Assembly: GCA_963792785.1 (NCBI GenBank)
Contig: CAWBXO010000004.1
Location: 620,001 to 684,000, forward strand
From: CAWIMX01 sp963792785
GTDB lineage: Bacteria; Acidobacteriota; Vicinamibacteria; Vicinamibacterales; CAVVIG01
DNA: 64,000 nucleotides
Reading direction: 5' to 3'
Position 1 is the first letter of the stretch; every line of letters begins with the position of its first letter. Shown one piece after another: positions 18,586 to 25,468 of this stretch. The position numbers and the translations under genes were made by a program. A model generated the notes under the pieces. The model was not told the origin of the DNA. It saw nothing but the letters and a program-made list of their open reading frames with translations, and ran no database searches.

Positions 18586-19941
18586 ATGGAACCGAAACAG
18601 GCCGAGGAAATCGTCCGGCGGCTGGCCGCCGCGCTGCGCGGGATCGAGCTGTATTCGCCGACGCACCCGCTGGTCGAGCGCGGCCTCGACGCGATGACCG
18701 CCCGCGTGGCGGCCGTGCATGCAGAGCGAGCCGGGGCTCGTGATCGGCTTCATCGGCGACGAGGTCGTCGTGAACGCCGTGCGCCTGCCGCGCGGCACCG
18801 CCGCCCTCGTCGGCCTGGCGCGCGGCGTGCGCGAGCGCGAGATCGAGAAGATCATCCTGTCGCCGGGCGTCACGCGCGAGGAGATCCGCGCGTTCGTCGC
18901 CGAACTGGCCGACCGCAAGGCCTCGCGGCCGCTGGCCGACCGGCTCACCGCTCGCGGCGTGCGGCACATCACGATCGGCAAGATCGTCGATCGAGGAGTC
19001 GAACGAGGACAGGCACGGGCATCGCCGCCGCGAAGCGCGTGTACCAGACGGCCGTCGAGACGGCCGAGAACCTCTGGCACGCGGCCAAGGCCGGCGACCA
19101 GCCGGATCCCGGCGCGGCGCGCAAGATCATCGACAGCCTGGCGAAGCTCGTGAACCAGGACCGCACGTCGCTGATGGCGCTCACCGCGCTCAAGAAATAC
19201 GATAACTACACGTTCACGCACATGGTGAACGTGTCGGCGCTCGCGATGGCCCAGGCCCGCGCGCTGAACCTGGAGGGCGCGCTGCTCCGCGAGTTCGGCT
19301 TCGCCGCCCTGATGCACGACATCGGGAAAGTGCACACGCCGCTCGAAGTGCTGAACAAGCCGGACAAGCTCACGAAGGACGAGTTCGAGGTGATGAAGCG
19401 GCACGTCGTCGACGGCGCCCACATCCTGCGCCGCACGCCCGAGATGCCCGCGCTGGCGCCGATCGTGGCGTTCGAGCACCATTTGAAGCAGGATCTGAGC
19501 GGCTATCCCGAGAACATCGGCAGCCGGAAGCTGAACCTGTGCACGCAGATCGTGAGCATCGCCGACGTCTTCGACGCCCTGCGCAGCAACCGCCCGTACC
19601 GCCAGGGCCTCGCCACCGTGCGCATCCGCGCGATCATGGGCGAGCAGGACAGTCCGGCGTTCAACCCCGCGCTGCTGAAGCGCTTCGTGAACATGATGGG
19701 GCTGTTCCCCGTCGGCAATCTGGTACGGCTCGACAGCGACGAGCTCGCCGTCGTCACCGCCGAGCACCCGACCGATCCCTTCCGGCCGCAGGTCAAGATT
19801 CTGACCGACGCGCTCGGAGCGAAGCTCGAGGAGCCCGTGCTCCTCAACACCTGGGAGTCCGGCTTCCGCGGCGAACAGCGCGCCGTGGTGGAAGCCGTCG
19901 ATCCCGAAGAGGTGGACTTTGACCCCCTCGCCTTCCTCTGA
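18586..19941 (+). CDS. HD-GYP phosphodiesterase, first copy (frameshifts in the N-terminal part)
   Basis: About 451 residues from ATG 18586, two bases after the HEAT gene. The N-terminal domain (IELYSPTHPLVERGLDAM, then LVIGFIGDEVVVN) matches that of the other cluster proteins. It is split by frameshifts near 18720 and 18995. The HD-GYP domain (about 170-400) is intact: FTHMVNVS, LMHDIGKVHTP, MKRHVVDGAHIL, FEHHLKQDLSGYP and IADVFDALRSNRPYRQG, giving His, HD, His, HH and Asp metal ligands. The GYP loop reads QDLSGYP where DGxGYP is usual, so activity may differ from copy two. HD-GYP enzymes hydrolyse cyclic di-GMP. The end reads VDFDPLAFL, mirrored in the second copy. Confidence 0.88.
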   Translation: MEPKQAEEIVRRLAAALRGIELYSPTHPLVERGLDAMTARVAAVHAERAGARDRLHRRRGRRERRAPAARHRRPRRPGARRARARDREDHPVAGRHARGDPRVRRRTGRPQGLAAAGRPAHRSRRAAHHDRQDRRSRSRTRTGTGIAAAKRVYQTAVETAENLWHAAKAGDQPDPGAARKIIDSLAKLVNQDRTSLMALTALKKYDNYTFTHMVNVSALAMAQARALNLEGALLREFGFAALMHDIGKVHTPLEVLNKPDKLTKDEFEVMKRHVVDGAHILRRTPEMPALAPIVAFEHHLKQDLSGYPENIGSRKLNLCTQIVSIADVFDALRSNRPYRQGLATVRIRAIMGEQDSPAFNPALLKRFVNMMGLFPVGNLVRLDSDELAVVTAEHPTDPFRPQVKILTDALGAKLEEPVLLNTWESGFRGEQRAVVEAVDPEEVDFDPLAFL

Positions 19942-20024
19942 GCCCGTCGAGCTGCTCGGCGCCGGACGAGACGACGCGCGTCACGGAATTCGCGCGCGCG
20001 TGCAAGGCCGCGGCGCGCGCCGTC

Positions 20025-22184
20025 GTGCTCTATCCCGCGGCGCACCCGGCCATCGCCAGCACGCTCGGTCGCATCGCCGCCCTGACCGACGCCGCGTCCA
20101 TGCCGACGCCGCTGACGCTCAGCGTGCTGCCCGACGGCCTGCTGGTCGGCGGGCGCAAGCCGGCCCGGCCCGACCAGGCGCTCTACGAGCTCGCCGCGCT
20201 CCTCCATACGCACTGGATCGGCGAGATGGTGATCCAGCCCGGAGGCGACGTCGAGGCCTGGCACAGCTTCCTGCTGCTGCTCGCGCGCGCACCCGAGGCC
20301 GTGCGCCTCGACGGCGGCATCACGCGCCTCTGGACGACGATGGGCGGGCGCCACGTCGAGGTCCACGAGATCGACTACGCCGAAGTGCTCCGCGACCACG
20401 CGGGCGGCGAGCACGCGAGCTGGGCGCGCATCATCGACAGCTGCCTCGAGGGCCGCAGCCTGCGGCTGGACAACGCGGCGGCCGCGGAGCTGCTCGCGCT
20501 GGCATCCGAACACCCCGAGCAGCTCGCCGAGCTCATTGCCTCGCTGGAGACGTCGGCACGCCGGGAAGGCGGCCTGAGCTCGTCGGCCGAGGCCGTGCTG
20601 CGGCTGCTCACCTCGCTGGCCGAGGTGGCGGCCGCGCAGGGCGACGAGCGTGTCGACGTGGTCCTCCAGAACGTAGCGGGCGCGCTGGGCCGGCTCTCGC
20701 CCGAACTGATGGCGGAGGTCCTGAGGCGGCGGCTCACGGCCGCGGGCACCGAGTCGGACGTCGTCAACCGGATCATGGAAAAGATGTCGGACGCCGACGT
20801 CGCGCGCTACGTGGCGAGCCATATCAGCGGCGACCGCAAGTCGACGGGCCGGCTGGCCGAGGTGTTCCGCACGCTCGTGCCCGAGAAGCCGCGCCAGGGC
20901 CAGGTGCTCTCGATGGCGCACGACGAGGCGTCGGGCATGGAGGTGGGCCAGCAGCCCAACTTCGAGGCCCTGTGGGGCGACGTGACGTCCATGCTCGTGT
21001 CGTACTCCGACGAGGCGTGGGTGTCGAAGGACTACGACCGCGAGCTGGCGGGCACGCGCGCGCAGGCGATGGAAGTCGAGCGCGTGTCCGACGACCCGCC
21101 CGAGCGCATGGCCACCTGGCTGGGCAGCGTCGCCTCCACGGCCGTGCGCCGCCTGGACCTGGCCGTGCTGCTCGACCTGCTGCGGATCGAAGGGGCCGAC
21201 GAGGACTGGACCACGCTGCTGCCGGCGGTCGTGAACCGCGTCCAGGATCTGCTCCTCGTGGGCGACGCCGAGTCGGCGGGCCAGCTGGTGGCCGTGGTCG
21301 CGGGGTGCGCCCGGGCCGAGACGCGGGGCCCGCGCGTCGGCGCGGCGGGCGCGGCGCTCGATCAGCTCGTCGAAGGCTCGATGATGCGGCACATCGTCAC
21401 CCACCTGCCGACCCTGAGCGACGAGCAGTTCGCGAGCGTGCAGGCGATCGTCACCGCGATCGGGCCGACGCTGATCGGCCCGCTGGCCGAGGCGCTCGCC
21501 TCGGAGGCGCGGACGCGCCCGCGCGAGCGCCTCACGGCGCTGCTGCTCGGGTTCGGCGCGACCGGCAAGCAGGCCGTCGAGCGGCTCCGCAGCTCGCCGA
21601 ACGCCGCCGTCCGGCGGACCGCGATCTATCTGATGCGCGAGTTCGGCGGGACCGACGCCCTCCCCGACCTCACGCTGCTCCTCAAGGACTCGGAGCCGCA
21701 CGTGCAGCGCGAGGCGGTGCTCGCGATCCTGACGATGGGCACCGACGAAGCGTACGGCGTCCTGCAGCAGGCGCTGGTGACGGGCACGGCGCGATCGCGC
21801 GAACTGATCATGCAGGCGCTCGCCACGGTGCGGGACGGCCGCGCGACGCCGGTCTACGCCCACATTGTCGAGCACGTCGGCTACAAGGGCGCGCTCGGCC
21901 AGGTGTACCTGCAGGCCATCGAGTCGCTCGGCGCCGCCAAGGACCCGCTGGCCGTGCCCGTCCTGAAGGAGGCGCTCTACCGGGGCGCGTGGTGGGCGCC
22001 GGTGCGGACGGCGACGATCCGCGACGCGGTGGCGCGCGCGCTCGGACGCATCGGCGGCAGCGACGCGACCGCCGCGCTGCACGACGCCGTGAGCACCGGC
22101 CCGCGCGGCGTCCGGACGGCAGCGAAGCACGGGATCGAGGAGTTCGAGGCGGCGGCACGATACGGGAGACGACGCGATGGATGA
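20025..22184 (+). CDS. HEAT-repeat protein, second copy
   Basis: 719 residues as an intact frame from GTG 20025. Comparison with the first copy shows about 35 residues missing in front of VLYPAAHPAIAS. These can be recovered from a TTG at 19919, inside the end of the HD-GYP gene, if one base error near 19965 is allowed, so that is probably the real start. Layout as in copy one: shared N-terminal domain (LTLSVLPDGLLVGG; LWTTMGGRHVEVHEIDYAEV), a helical middle, and C-terminal HEAT repeats (LPDLTLLLKDSEPHVQREAV). The two copies are clearly diverged paralogues. Its stop overlaps the second HD-GYP start by eight bases, implying coupled translation and likely partnership. Confidence 0.8.
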   Translation: MLYPAAHPAIASTLGRIAALTDAASMPTPLTLSVLPDGLLVGGRKPARPDQALYELAALLHTHWIGEMVIQPGGDVEAWHSFLLLLARAPEAVRLDGGITRLWTTMGGRHVEVHEIDYAEVLRDHAGGEHASWARIIDSCLEGRSLRLDNAAAAELLALASEHPEQLAELIASLETSARREGGLSSSAEAVLRLLTSLAEVAAAQGDERVDVVLQNVAGALGRLSPELMAEVLRRRLTAAGTESDVVNRIMEKMSDADVARYVASHISGDRKSTGRLAEVFRTLVPEKPRQGQVLSMAHDEASGMEVGQQPNFEALWGDVTSMLVSYSDEAWVSKDYDRELAGTRAQAMEVERVSDDPPERMATWLGSVASTAVRRLDLAVLLDLLRIEGADEDWTTLLPAVVNRVQDLLLVGDAESAGQLVAVVAGCARAETRGPRVGAAGAALDQLVEGSMMRHIVTHLPTLSDEQFASVQAIVTAIGPTLIGPLAEALASEARTRPRERLTALLLGFGATGKQAVERLRSSPNAAVRRTAIYLMREFGGTDALPDLTLLLKDSEPHVQREAVLAILTMGTDEAYGVLQQALVTGTARSRELIMQALATVRDGRATPVYAHIVEHVGYKGALGQVYLQAIESLGAAKDPLAVPVLKEALYRGAWWAPVRTATIRDAVARALGRIGGSDATAALHDAVSTGPRGVRTAAKHGIEEFEAAARYGRRRDG

Positions 22185-23547
22185 TCCGCGCGCCCAGCAT
22201 CACGCCGACGAGCTCCTGCGACGCCTCGTGGCGGCGCTGCGCGCCACGCAGCTCTACTCGCCGGGCCATCCGATCATCAAGCGGAACCTCGATGGCCTGG
22301 TCTCGACGCTGCAGCAGCTCCACGACGGGCAGCCCTCGGTCACGATGGGGCTGGTCGGCGGTGAAATCGTCGTCGGGGACTGGCCGGCCGGCACGGTGGA
22401 CCAGCTCGGCGAGACCGCCCGGCGGCTGCAGCAGGCCGGGATCGAACGGCTGACGTTCGACCGCGGCATCACGCGGGCCGAGATCGAGATGCTGCTCGGC
22501 GCCATCGCCACGATCGAGCCCACGGACACCGGCGACCTGCCCGAGCTGCCCGCGATGCCCCATATCCGCCTGGGCCGCGTCCAGATCGAGCGCCGCGTCT
22601 CGAGCGACATGGCCGATATGGCCACGATCCGACACCTCTACGGCGACGCGGTGACCGCGGCGAACAACGTCTGGGAGAGCGCGCTCACCGAGGGCCGGCC
22701 CGACCCGACCATCGCGCGCAACATGGTGGACGGGCTGGCCCAGGCCATCGCGCAGAACCGCACCGCGCTGCTCGCCCTGACCGCCCTGAAGGAGTACGAC
22801 AACTACACGTTCACCCACATGGTGAACGTGTCGATCCTGACCATGGGCCAGGCGCGCGGCCTCGGCATCGACGGTTCGCTGCTGCGCGAATTCGGGCTCT
22901 CGGCGCTCATGCACGACATCGGGAAGGTGCGGACGCCGACCGAGATCCTCAACAAGCCCGACAAGCTCACCGACGAGGAGTTCGTCATCATGCGCCAGCA
23001 CGTGGTGCACGGCGCCGAGATCCTGCACCGGACGCCCGACATGCCGCGGCTCGCGCCCGTGGTCGCGTTCGAGCACCACCTGCGACTCGACGGCAGTGGC
23101 TACCCGTTCGGCGTCACGCGCGGCTCGCTCAACCTGGGCACGATGCTCTGCGGCATCGCGGACGTCTACGACGCCATGCGGTCGCAGCGGGCCTACCAGA
23201 AGGCGTTTCCGACCGATCGCATCCTGGCGGTGCTGAAGCGCAACGACGGCACCCAGTTCGACCAGAACCTGGTGCGCCGCTTCACGCAGCTGCTCGGCAT
23301 CTACCCGGCCGGAAACCTCGTCCGCCTGAACACCGGCGAGGTGGCCGTCGTGTTGAAGATCTACGCGCCCGATCCCTATCGCCCGCGGGTTCGCCTCGTC
23401 CTCGACCGCGAGGGGCGCCGCATCGCCCAGGAGGTCGAGATCGATCTCTGGGACGTCGACGCGGAGGCCCAGCCGGCTCAGCCCGCCACGGTGAGCGCGC
23501 CGGTCGACCCGGCCGCTTACGATATCGATCCCCTGACCCTCCTGTAG
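22177..23547 (+). CDS. HD-GYP phosphodiesterase, second copy
   Basis: 456 residues, intact. The N-terminal shared domain (about 1-150) has TQLYSPGHPIIKRNLDGL, VTMGLVGGEIVVGDWPAG and ERLTFDRGITRAEIEMLL. The HD-GYP domain follows: FTHMVNVSILTMG, LMHDIGKVRTPTEIL, MRQHVVHGAEILH, FEHHLRLDGSGYP and IADVYDAMRSQRAY. The GYP loop is close to consensus (HHxxxDGxGYP), so hydrolysis of cyclic di-GMP is likely. Four residues before the first His stands Tyr, where trinuclear HD-GYP enzymes have a Glu ligand, which suggests a two-metal site (inference). The C-terminus YDIDPLTLL repeats the DPLxxL ending of copy one. Confidence 0.92.
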   Translation: MDDPRAQHHADELLRRLVAALRATQLYSPGHPIIKRNLDGLVSTLQQLHDGQPSVTMGLVGGEIVVGDWPAGTVDQLGETARRLQQAGIERLTFDRGITRAEIEMLLGAIATIEPTDTGDLPELPAMPHIRLGRVQIERRVSSDMADMATIRHLYGDAVTAANNVWESALTEGRPDPTIARNMVDGLAQAIAQNRTALLALTALKEYDNYTFTHMVNVSILTMGQARGLGIDGSLLREFGLSALMHDIGKVRTPTEILNKPDKLTDEEFVIMRQHVVHGAEILHRTPDMPRLAPVVAFEHHLRLDGSGYPFGVTRGSLNLGTMLCGIADVYDAMRSQRAYQKAFPTDRILAVLKRNDGTQFDQNLVRRFTQLLGIYPAGNLVRLNTGEVAVVLKIYAPDPYRPRVRLVLDREGRRIAQEVEIDLWDVDAEAQPAQPATVSAPVDPAAYDIDPLTLL

Positions 23548-23549
23548 GC

Positions 23550-23879
23550 ATGGCGCCGACGCCCACCGATTTCACGCGCCGCGTCCTCGCGGCCGTGCGC
23601 CGGATCCCGCCGGGCCGCGTCGCCACCTACGGCGACGTCGCCGCTCTCGCGGGACACCCGCGGGCGGCGCGCGCGGTCGGCAACATCATGCGCGACTGCC
23701 GCCGCCCCGACGTGCCCTGCCACCGCGTCATCGCCGCCGGCGGGCGGCTCGGCGGGTACGGCGGGCGCGAGTCGATGAAGCGGGCGCTCCTCGCCGCCGA
23801 GGGCATCACGGTGAGCGGCGCCCGCGTCCGGCAGGTCGAGCGGGTGCGCTGGCCCGGGCGAAGGCCGGGCCGCGGCTAG
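23550..23879 (+). CDS. MGMT-family DNA alkyltransferase-like protein, single domain
   Basis: 109 residues, starting two bases after the HD-GYP stop. It is only the C-terminal DNA-binding and active-site domain of O6-alkylguanine-DNA alkyltransferases: PPGRVATYGDVAALAGHPRAARAVG with the Arg finger, and VPCHRVIAAGGRLGGYGG. The active-site Cys of PCHR is present. Alkyltransferase-like (ATL) proteins of this size usually have Trp there, so this one may still accept an alkyl group. The N-terminal ribonuclease-like domain is absent. It repairs or flags alkylated guanine. Confidence 0.9.
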   Translation: MAPTPTDFTRRVLAAVRRIPPGRVATYGDVAALAGHPRAARAVGNIMRDCRRPDVPCHRVIAAGGRLGGYGGRESMKRALLAAEGITVSGARVRQVERVRWPGRRPGRG

Positions 23880-23884
23880 AAGCG

Positions 23885-23890
23885 TATAAT
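23885..23890 (+). promoter_or_regulatory. -10 box before the small secreted protein gene
   Basis: Perfect TATAAT just after the MGMT gene, with a predicted leader of about 40 bases before ATG 23939, which has GGAGG seven bases upstream. No good -35 is seen. This is a normal leadered promoter, in contrast to the leaderless ones elsewhere. Confidence 0.45.
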
Positions 23891-23938
23891 CTGGATCAAC
23901 AGGCGTGCCCGCTGCGGTCCGGCGGGACGGAGGCGACG

Positions 23939-24337
23939 ATGAAACGAATGGGTGTCCTGGCGGCGGCGATCGTTGTGCTCGGCGCGGCCGCGGTGTTCGC
24001 GCAGACGACGAACCTCGGCCAGGTGACGATTCCTCGGAGCGTGATGGCCAACGGCCAGTCGCTGGCGGCTGGGACCTACACCGCGCGGCTCACCGGTGAG
24101 TCGGCGGCAGGCGCGCAGCCGCCCGAGCAGTGGGTGGAGTTCGTGCGCGGCGGGCAGGCCAGGGGCCGCGAGCTGGCGACCGTGGTGCCGGCGGACCAGA
24201 TCCGCGACATCGCGGAGAGCGCCCGCCCGGCACCCGGTCAAACATCGGTCGTCGTCCTGAAGGGCAACGACTACCTGCGCGTGTGGTTCAACCATGGCGG
24301 CACGAACTACATCGTGCACCTGGTGATCCCGCAATAG
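23939..24337 (+). CDS. small secreted protein of unknown function
   Basis: 132 residues with a Sec signal peptide (MKRMGVLAAAIVVLG to AVFAQ, cleavage near residue 21). The mature part begins TTNLGQVTIPRSVMANGQSL and ends YLRVWFNHGGTNYIVHLVIP, suggesting a small beta-rich domain. No catalytic motif. Start supported by GGAGG seven bases upstream. Single-gene unit: its own TATAAT lies upstream and a heptamer repeat array begins a few bases after its stop. Acidobacteria carry many small secreted proteins of this type; function unknown. Confidence 0.75.
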   Translation: MKRMGVLAAAIVVLGAAAVFAQTTNLGQVTIPRSVMANGQSLAAGTYTARLTGESAAGAQPPEQWVEFVRGGQARGRELATVVPADQIRDIAESARPAPGQTSVVVLKGNDYLRVWFNHGGTNYIVHLVIPQ

Positions 24338-24341
24338 TAGT

Positions 24342-24369
24342 CGTCAGTCGCCAGTCATCAGTCGCCAGT
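24342..24369. repeat. heptamer tandem repeat, degenerate unit CRYCAGT
   Basis: Four 7-bp units: CGTCAGT, CGCCAGT, CATCAGT, CGCCAGT. The same two units (CGCCAGT then CATCAGT) occur on the opposite strand at 24946-24962, so the 24.3-24.96 kb stretch is flanked by inverted copies. Confidence 0.8.
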
Positions 24370-24778
24370 CAGATCGGCGACCGCCGCGGCGGTCGCCGAT
24401 CGATGTCTCGACCAGCCATGCCCGTCGATGGCCCAGATTGAGGGTGTAACCGGCCCCAAAGCGTCGCGGCCCGCAGGGATGCTGCCGTGGAGCCGATGAT
24501 CTGCAGCGCCACACCAGCGGCGAGTCCGAGCGGCGCGCGCCCCGTGCCCGCCAGTGCCACGGCGAGGCCGGCCACCGCCGAGATGGCGATCTGCAAGTGA
24601 TAGCGGCCAAGACTGTGTTGTGGTGGATCCCGAGATCGAGGGCGAGTTCTCGGACCGTCGGCAGCCGCTCGCCTGGTCCCAGCTCCCCCAAGACTAGTAG
24701 CGCGCGCAGGCCAGCGGCAATCTGCCGGTACGCCGGTTCCGACCCGGCGAGATCAATACGAAGGGACCGCTCAGTTCG
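24370..24778 (-). pseudogene. remnant of a GntR/YtrA-type regulator joined to a membrane-protein tail
   Basis: On the minus strand one frame reads SLRIDLAGSEPAYRQIAAGL, then LGPGERLPTVRELALDLGIHH. This is the winged-helix start of a GntR-family (YtrA-like) regulator. No usable start codon precedes it, and the sequence stops matching after HHNTV, where the rest of the wing should be. A neighbouring frame continues with a hydrophobic stretch (VAGLAVALAGTG, then LGLAAGVALQIIGSTAAS) that looks like the C-terminal end of a membrane protein. An internal deletion joining regulator and partner gene would explain this. Not thought to be functional. Confidence 0.6.
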
Positions 24779-24779
24779 C

Positions 24780-24812
24780 CATTGTCTGTTGTCTACTTAC
24801 AAATAGACAATG
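24780..24812. promoter_or_regulatory. inverted repeat, probable GntR-family operator
   Basis: Two nested inverted repeats: outer CATTGTCT/AGACAATG and inner TTGTCTA-N8-TAGACAA (24789-24810). It sits just upstream of the GntR remnant, where YtrA-type regulators bind their own promoters, and is AT-rich compared with its surroundings. Confidence 0.5.
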
Positions 24813-24850
24813 CGACACCGCTGTCAACTCCTCGTCTCGTCACCGGGTCG

Positions 24851-24945
24851 ACTGACGACTGACGACTGACGACTGACGACTGACGACTGACGACTGACGA
24901 CTGACGACTGACGACTGACGACTGACGACTGACGACTGACGACTG
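24851..24945. repeat. heptamer tandem repeat, unit ACTGACG, about 13.6 copies
   Basis: Thirteen perfect ACTGACG units plus a partial one, followed by degenerate units up to 24962 that match (on the other strand) those at 24342-24369. It is the longest and most uniform array in the window. It ends three bases before the cytochrome c stop codon. A recent expansion is likely since the units are identical. Confidence 0.92.
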
Positions 24946-24964
24946 AACTGATGACTGGCGACTA

Positions 24965-25384
24965 TTACGGTAGCGACTTCAGGTACGCCACCACCGCCAT
25001 CGCGTCGTCGTGGGACATGGTGTACGCCGGCATCGGCGGACCGGCCTTGCCCCCGCGGGGATTGGTGGCGGTCTCGAGGAACTTCGCCATCCCGTCGTCG
25101 CCCCAGCGCTGCCAGAGCGCGCTGGTGGACGTGATGTTCGGCGCCGCGGCGTGCCAGCCCTGAATCGTGCCCTTGGGGGCGATCTCGAGCATGCCGCCCT
25201 TCAGCCACTTGCTGGTGTCGAACGCGCCGTCGACCTTGGCGGTGTGGCATTCCTGACACCGCGCGACCTGCTCGACGAGGTACTTGCCGCGCTCGATGTT
25301 CGCGTTCTGCGCGGTCGCCAGGCCGGCCGTCATCAGCACGCCAGCGCCTACGAGCGCTGCCCACGTGATCGCTCTCATCCTCAT
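24965..25384 (-). CDS. secreted class I cytochrome c
   Basis: 139 residues from ATG 25384, chosen because GGGGGAGG lies six bases upstream; in-frame ATGs further up lack this. The Sec signal peptide ends near LATAQ. The haem-binding motif is CQECH (about residue 44) and the likely axial Met is in GPPMPAYTM near the C-terminus. DDAMAVVAYLKSLP closes the fold as in other small c-type cytochromes. It carries electrons in the periplasm; the partner is unknown as no oxidase or dehydrogenase gene is nearby. Flanked on both sides by heptamer arrays. Confidence 0.88.
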   Translation of the reverse strand: MRMRAITWAALVGAGVLMTAGLATAQNANIERGKYLVEQVARCQECHTAKVDGAFDTSKWLKGGMLEIAPKGTIQGWHAAAPNITSTSALWQRWGDDGMAKFLETATNPRGGKAGPPMPAYTMSHDDAMAVVAYLKSLP

Positions 25385-25419
25385 CCCGTACCTCCCCCAC
25401 TCCATCAATGTCTCAGGCG

Positions 25420-25468
25420 CCGACTTGTGACTTGCGCCTTGCGACTAGCGACTAGCGACTAGCGACTA
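25420..25468. repeat. heptamer tandem repeat, unit GCGACTA
   Basis: Seven units: CCGACTT, GTGACTT, GCGCCTT, then GCGACTA four times. The array ends one base before the rng stop codon. The string CTTGCGACTAG also appears once at about 32580, beside the GGDEF stop, perhaps a relic of the same family. Confidence 0.85.

Noticed and set aside
17011..19941. A single 976-codon frame joining the HEAT and HD-GYP genes
   Set aside because: Its first half is an out-of-frame reading of the HEAT gene; the real HD-GYP gene starts at 18586 and enters this frame only after sequence errors.
19503..22130. 875-codon minus-strand frame opposite the second HEAT gene
   Set aside because: Same reason: no domain, and antisense to a gene with a recognised layout.
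24851..24945. CRISPR array at the ACTGACG repeat
   Set aside because: The unit is 7 bp with no spacers, and no cas gene is nearby.
24840..25400. 186-codon protein covering the ACTGACG array
   Set aside because: The repeated peptide is only the translation of the repeat, and the rest is out of frame with the cytochrome c gene.
25439..25468. Phage or integron attachment site at the GCGACTA array
   Set aside because: No integrase or imperfect core sites; it is one of several 7-bp arrays of varied sequence.
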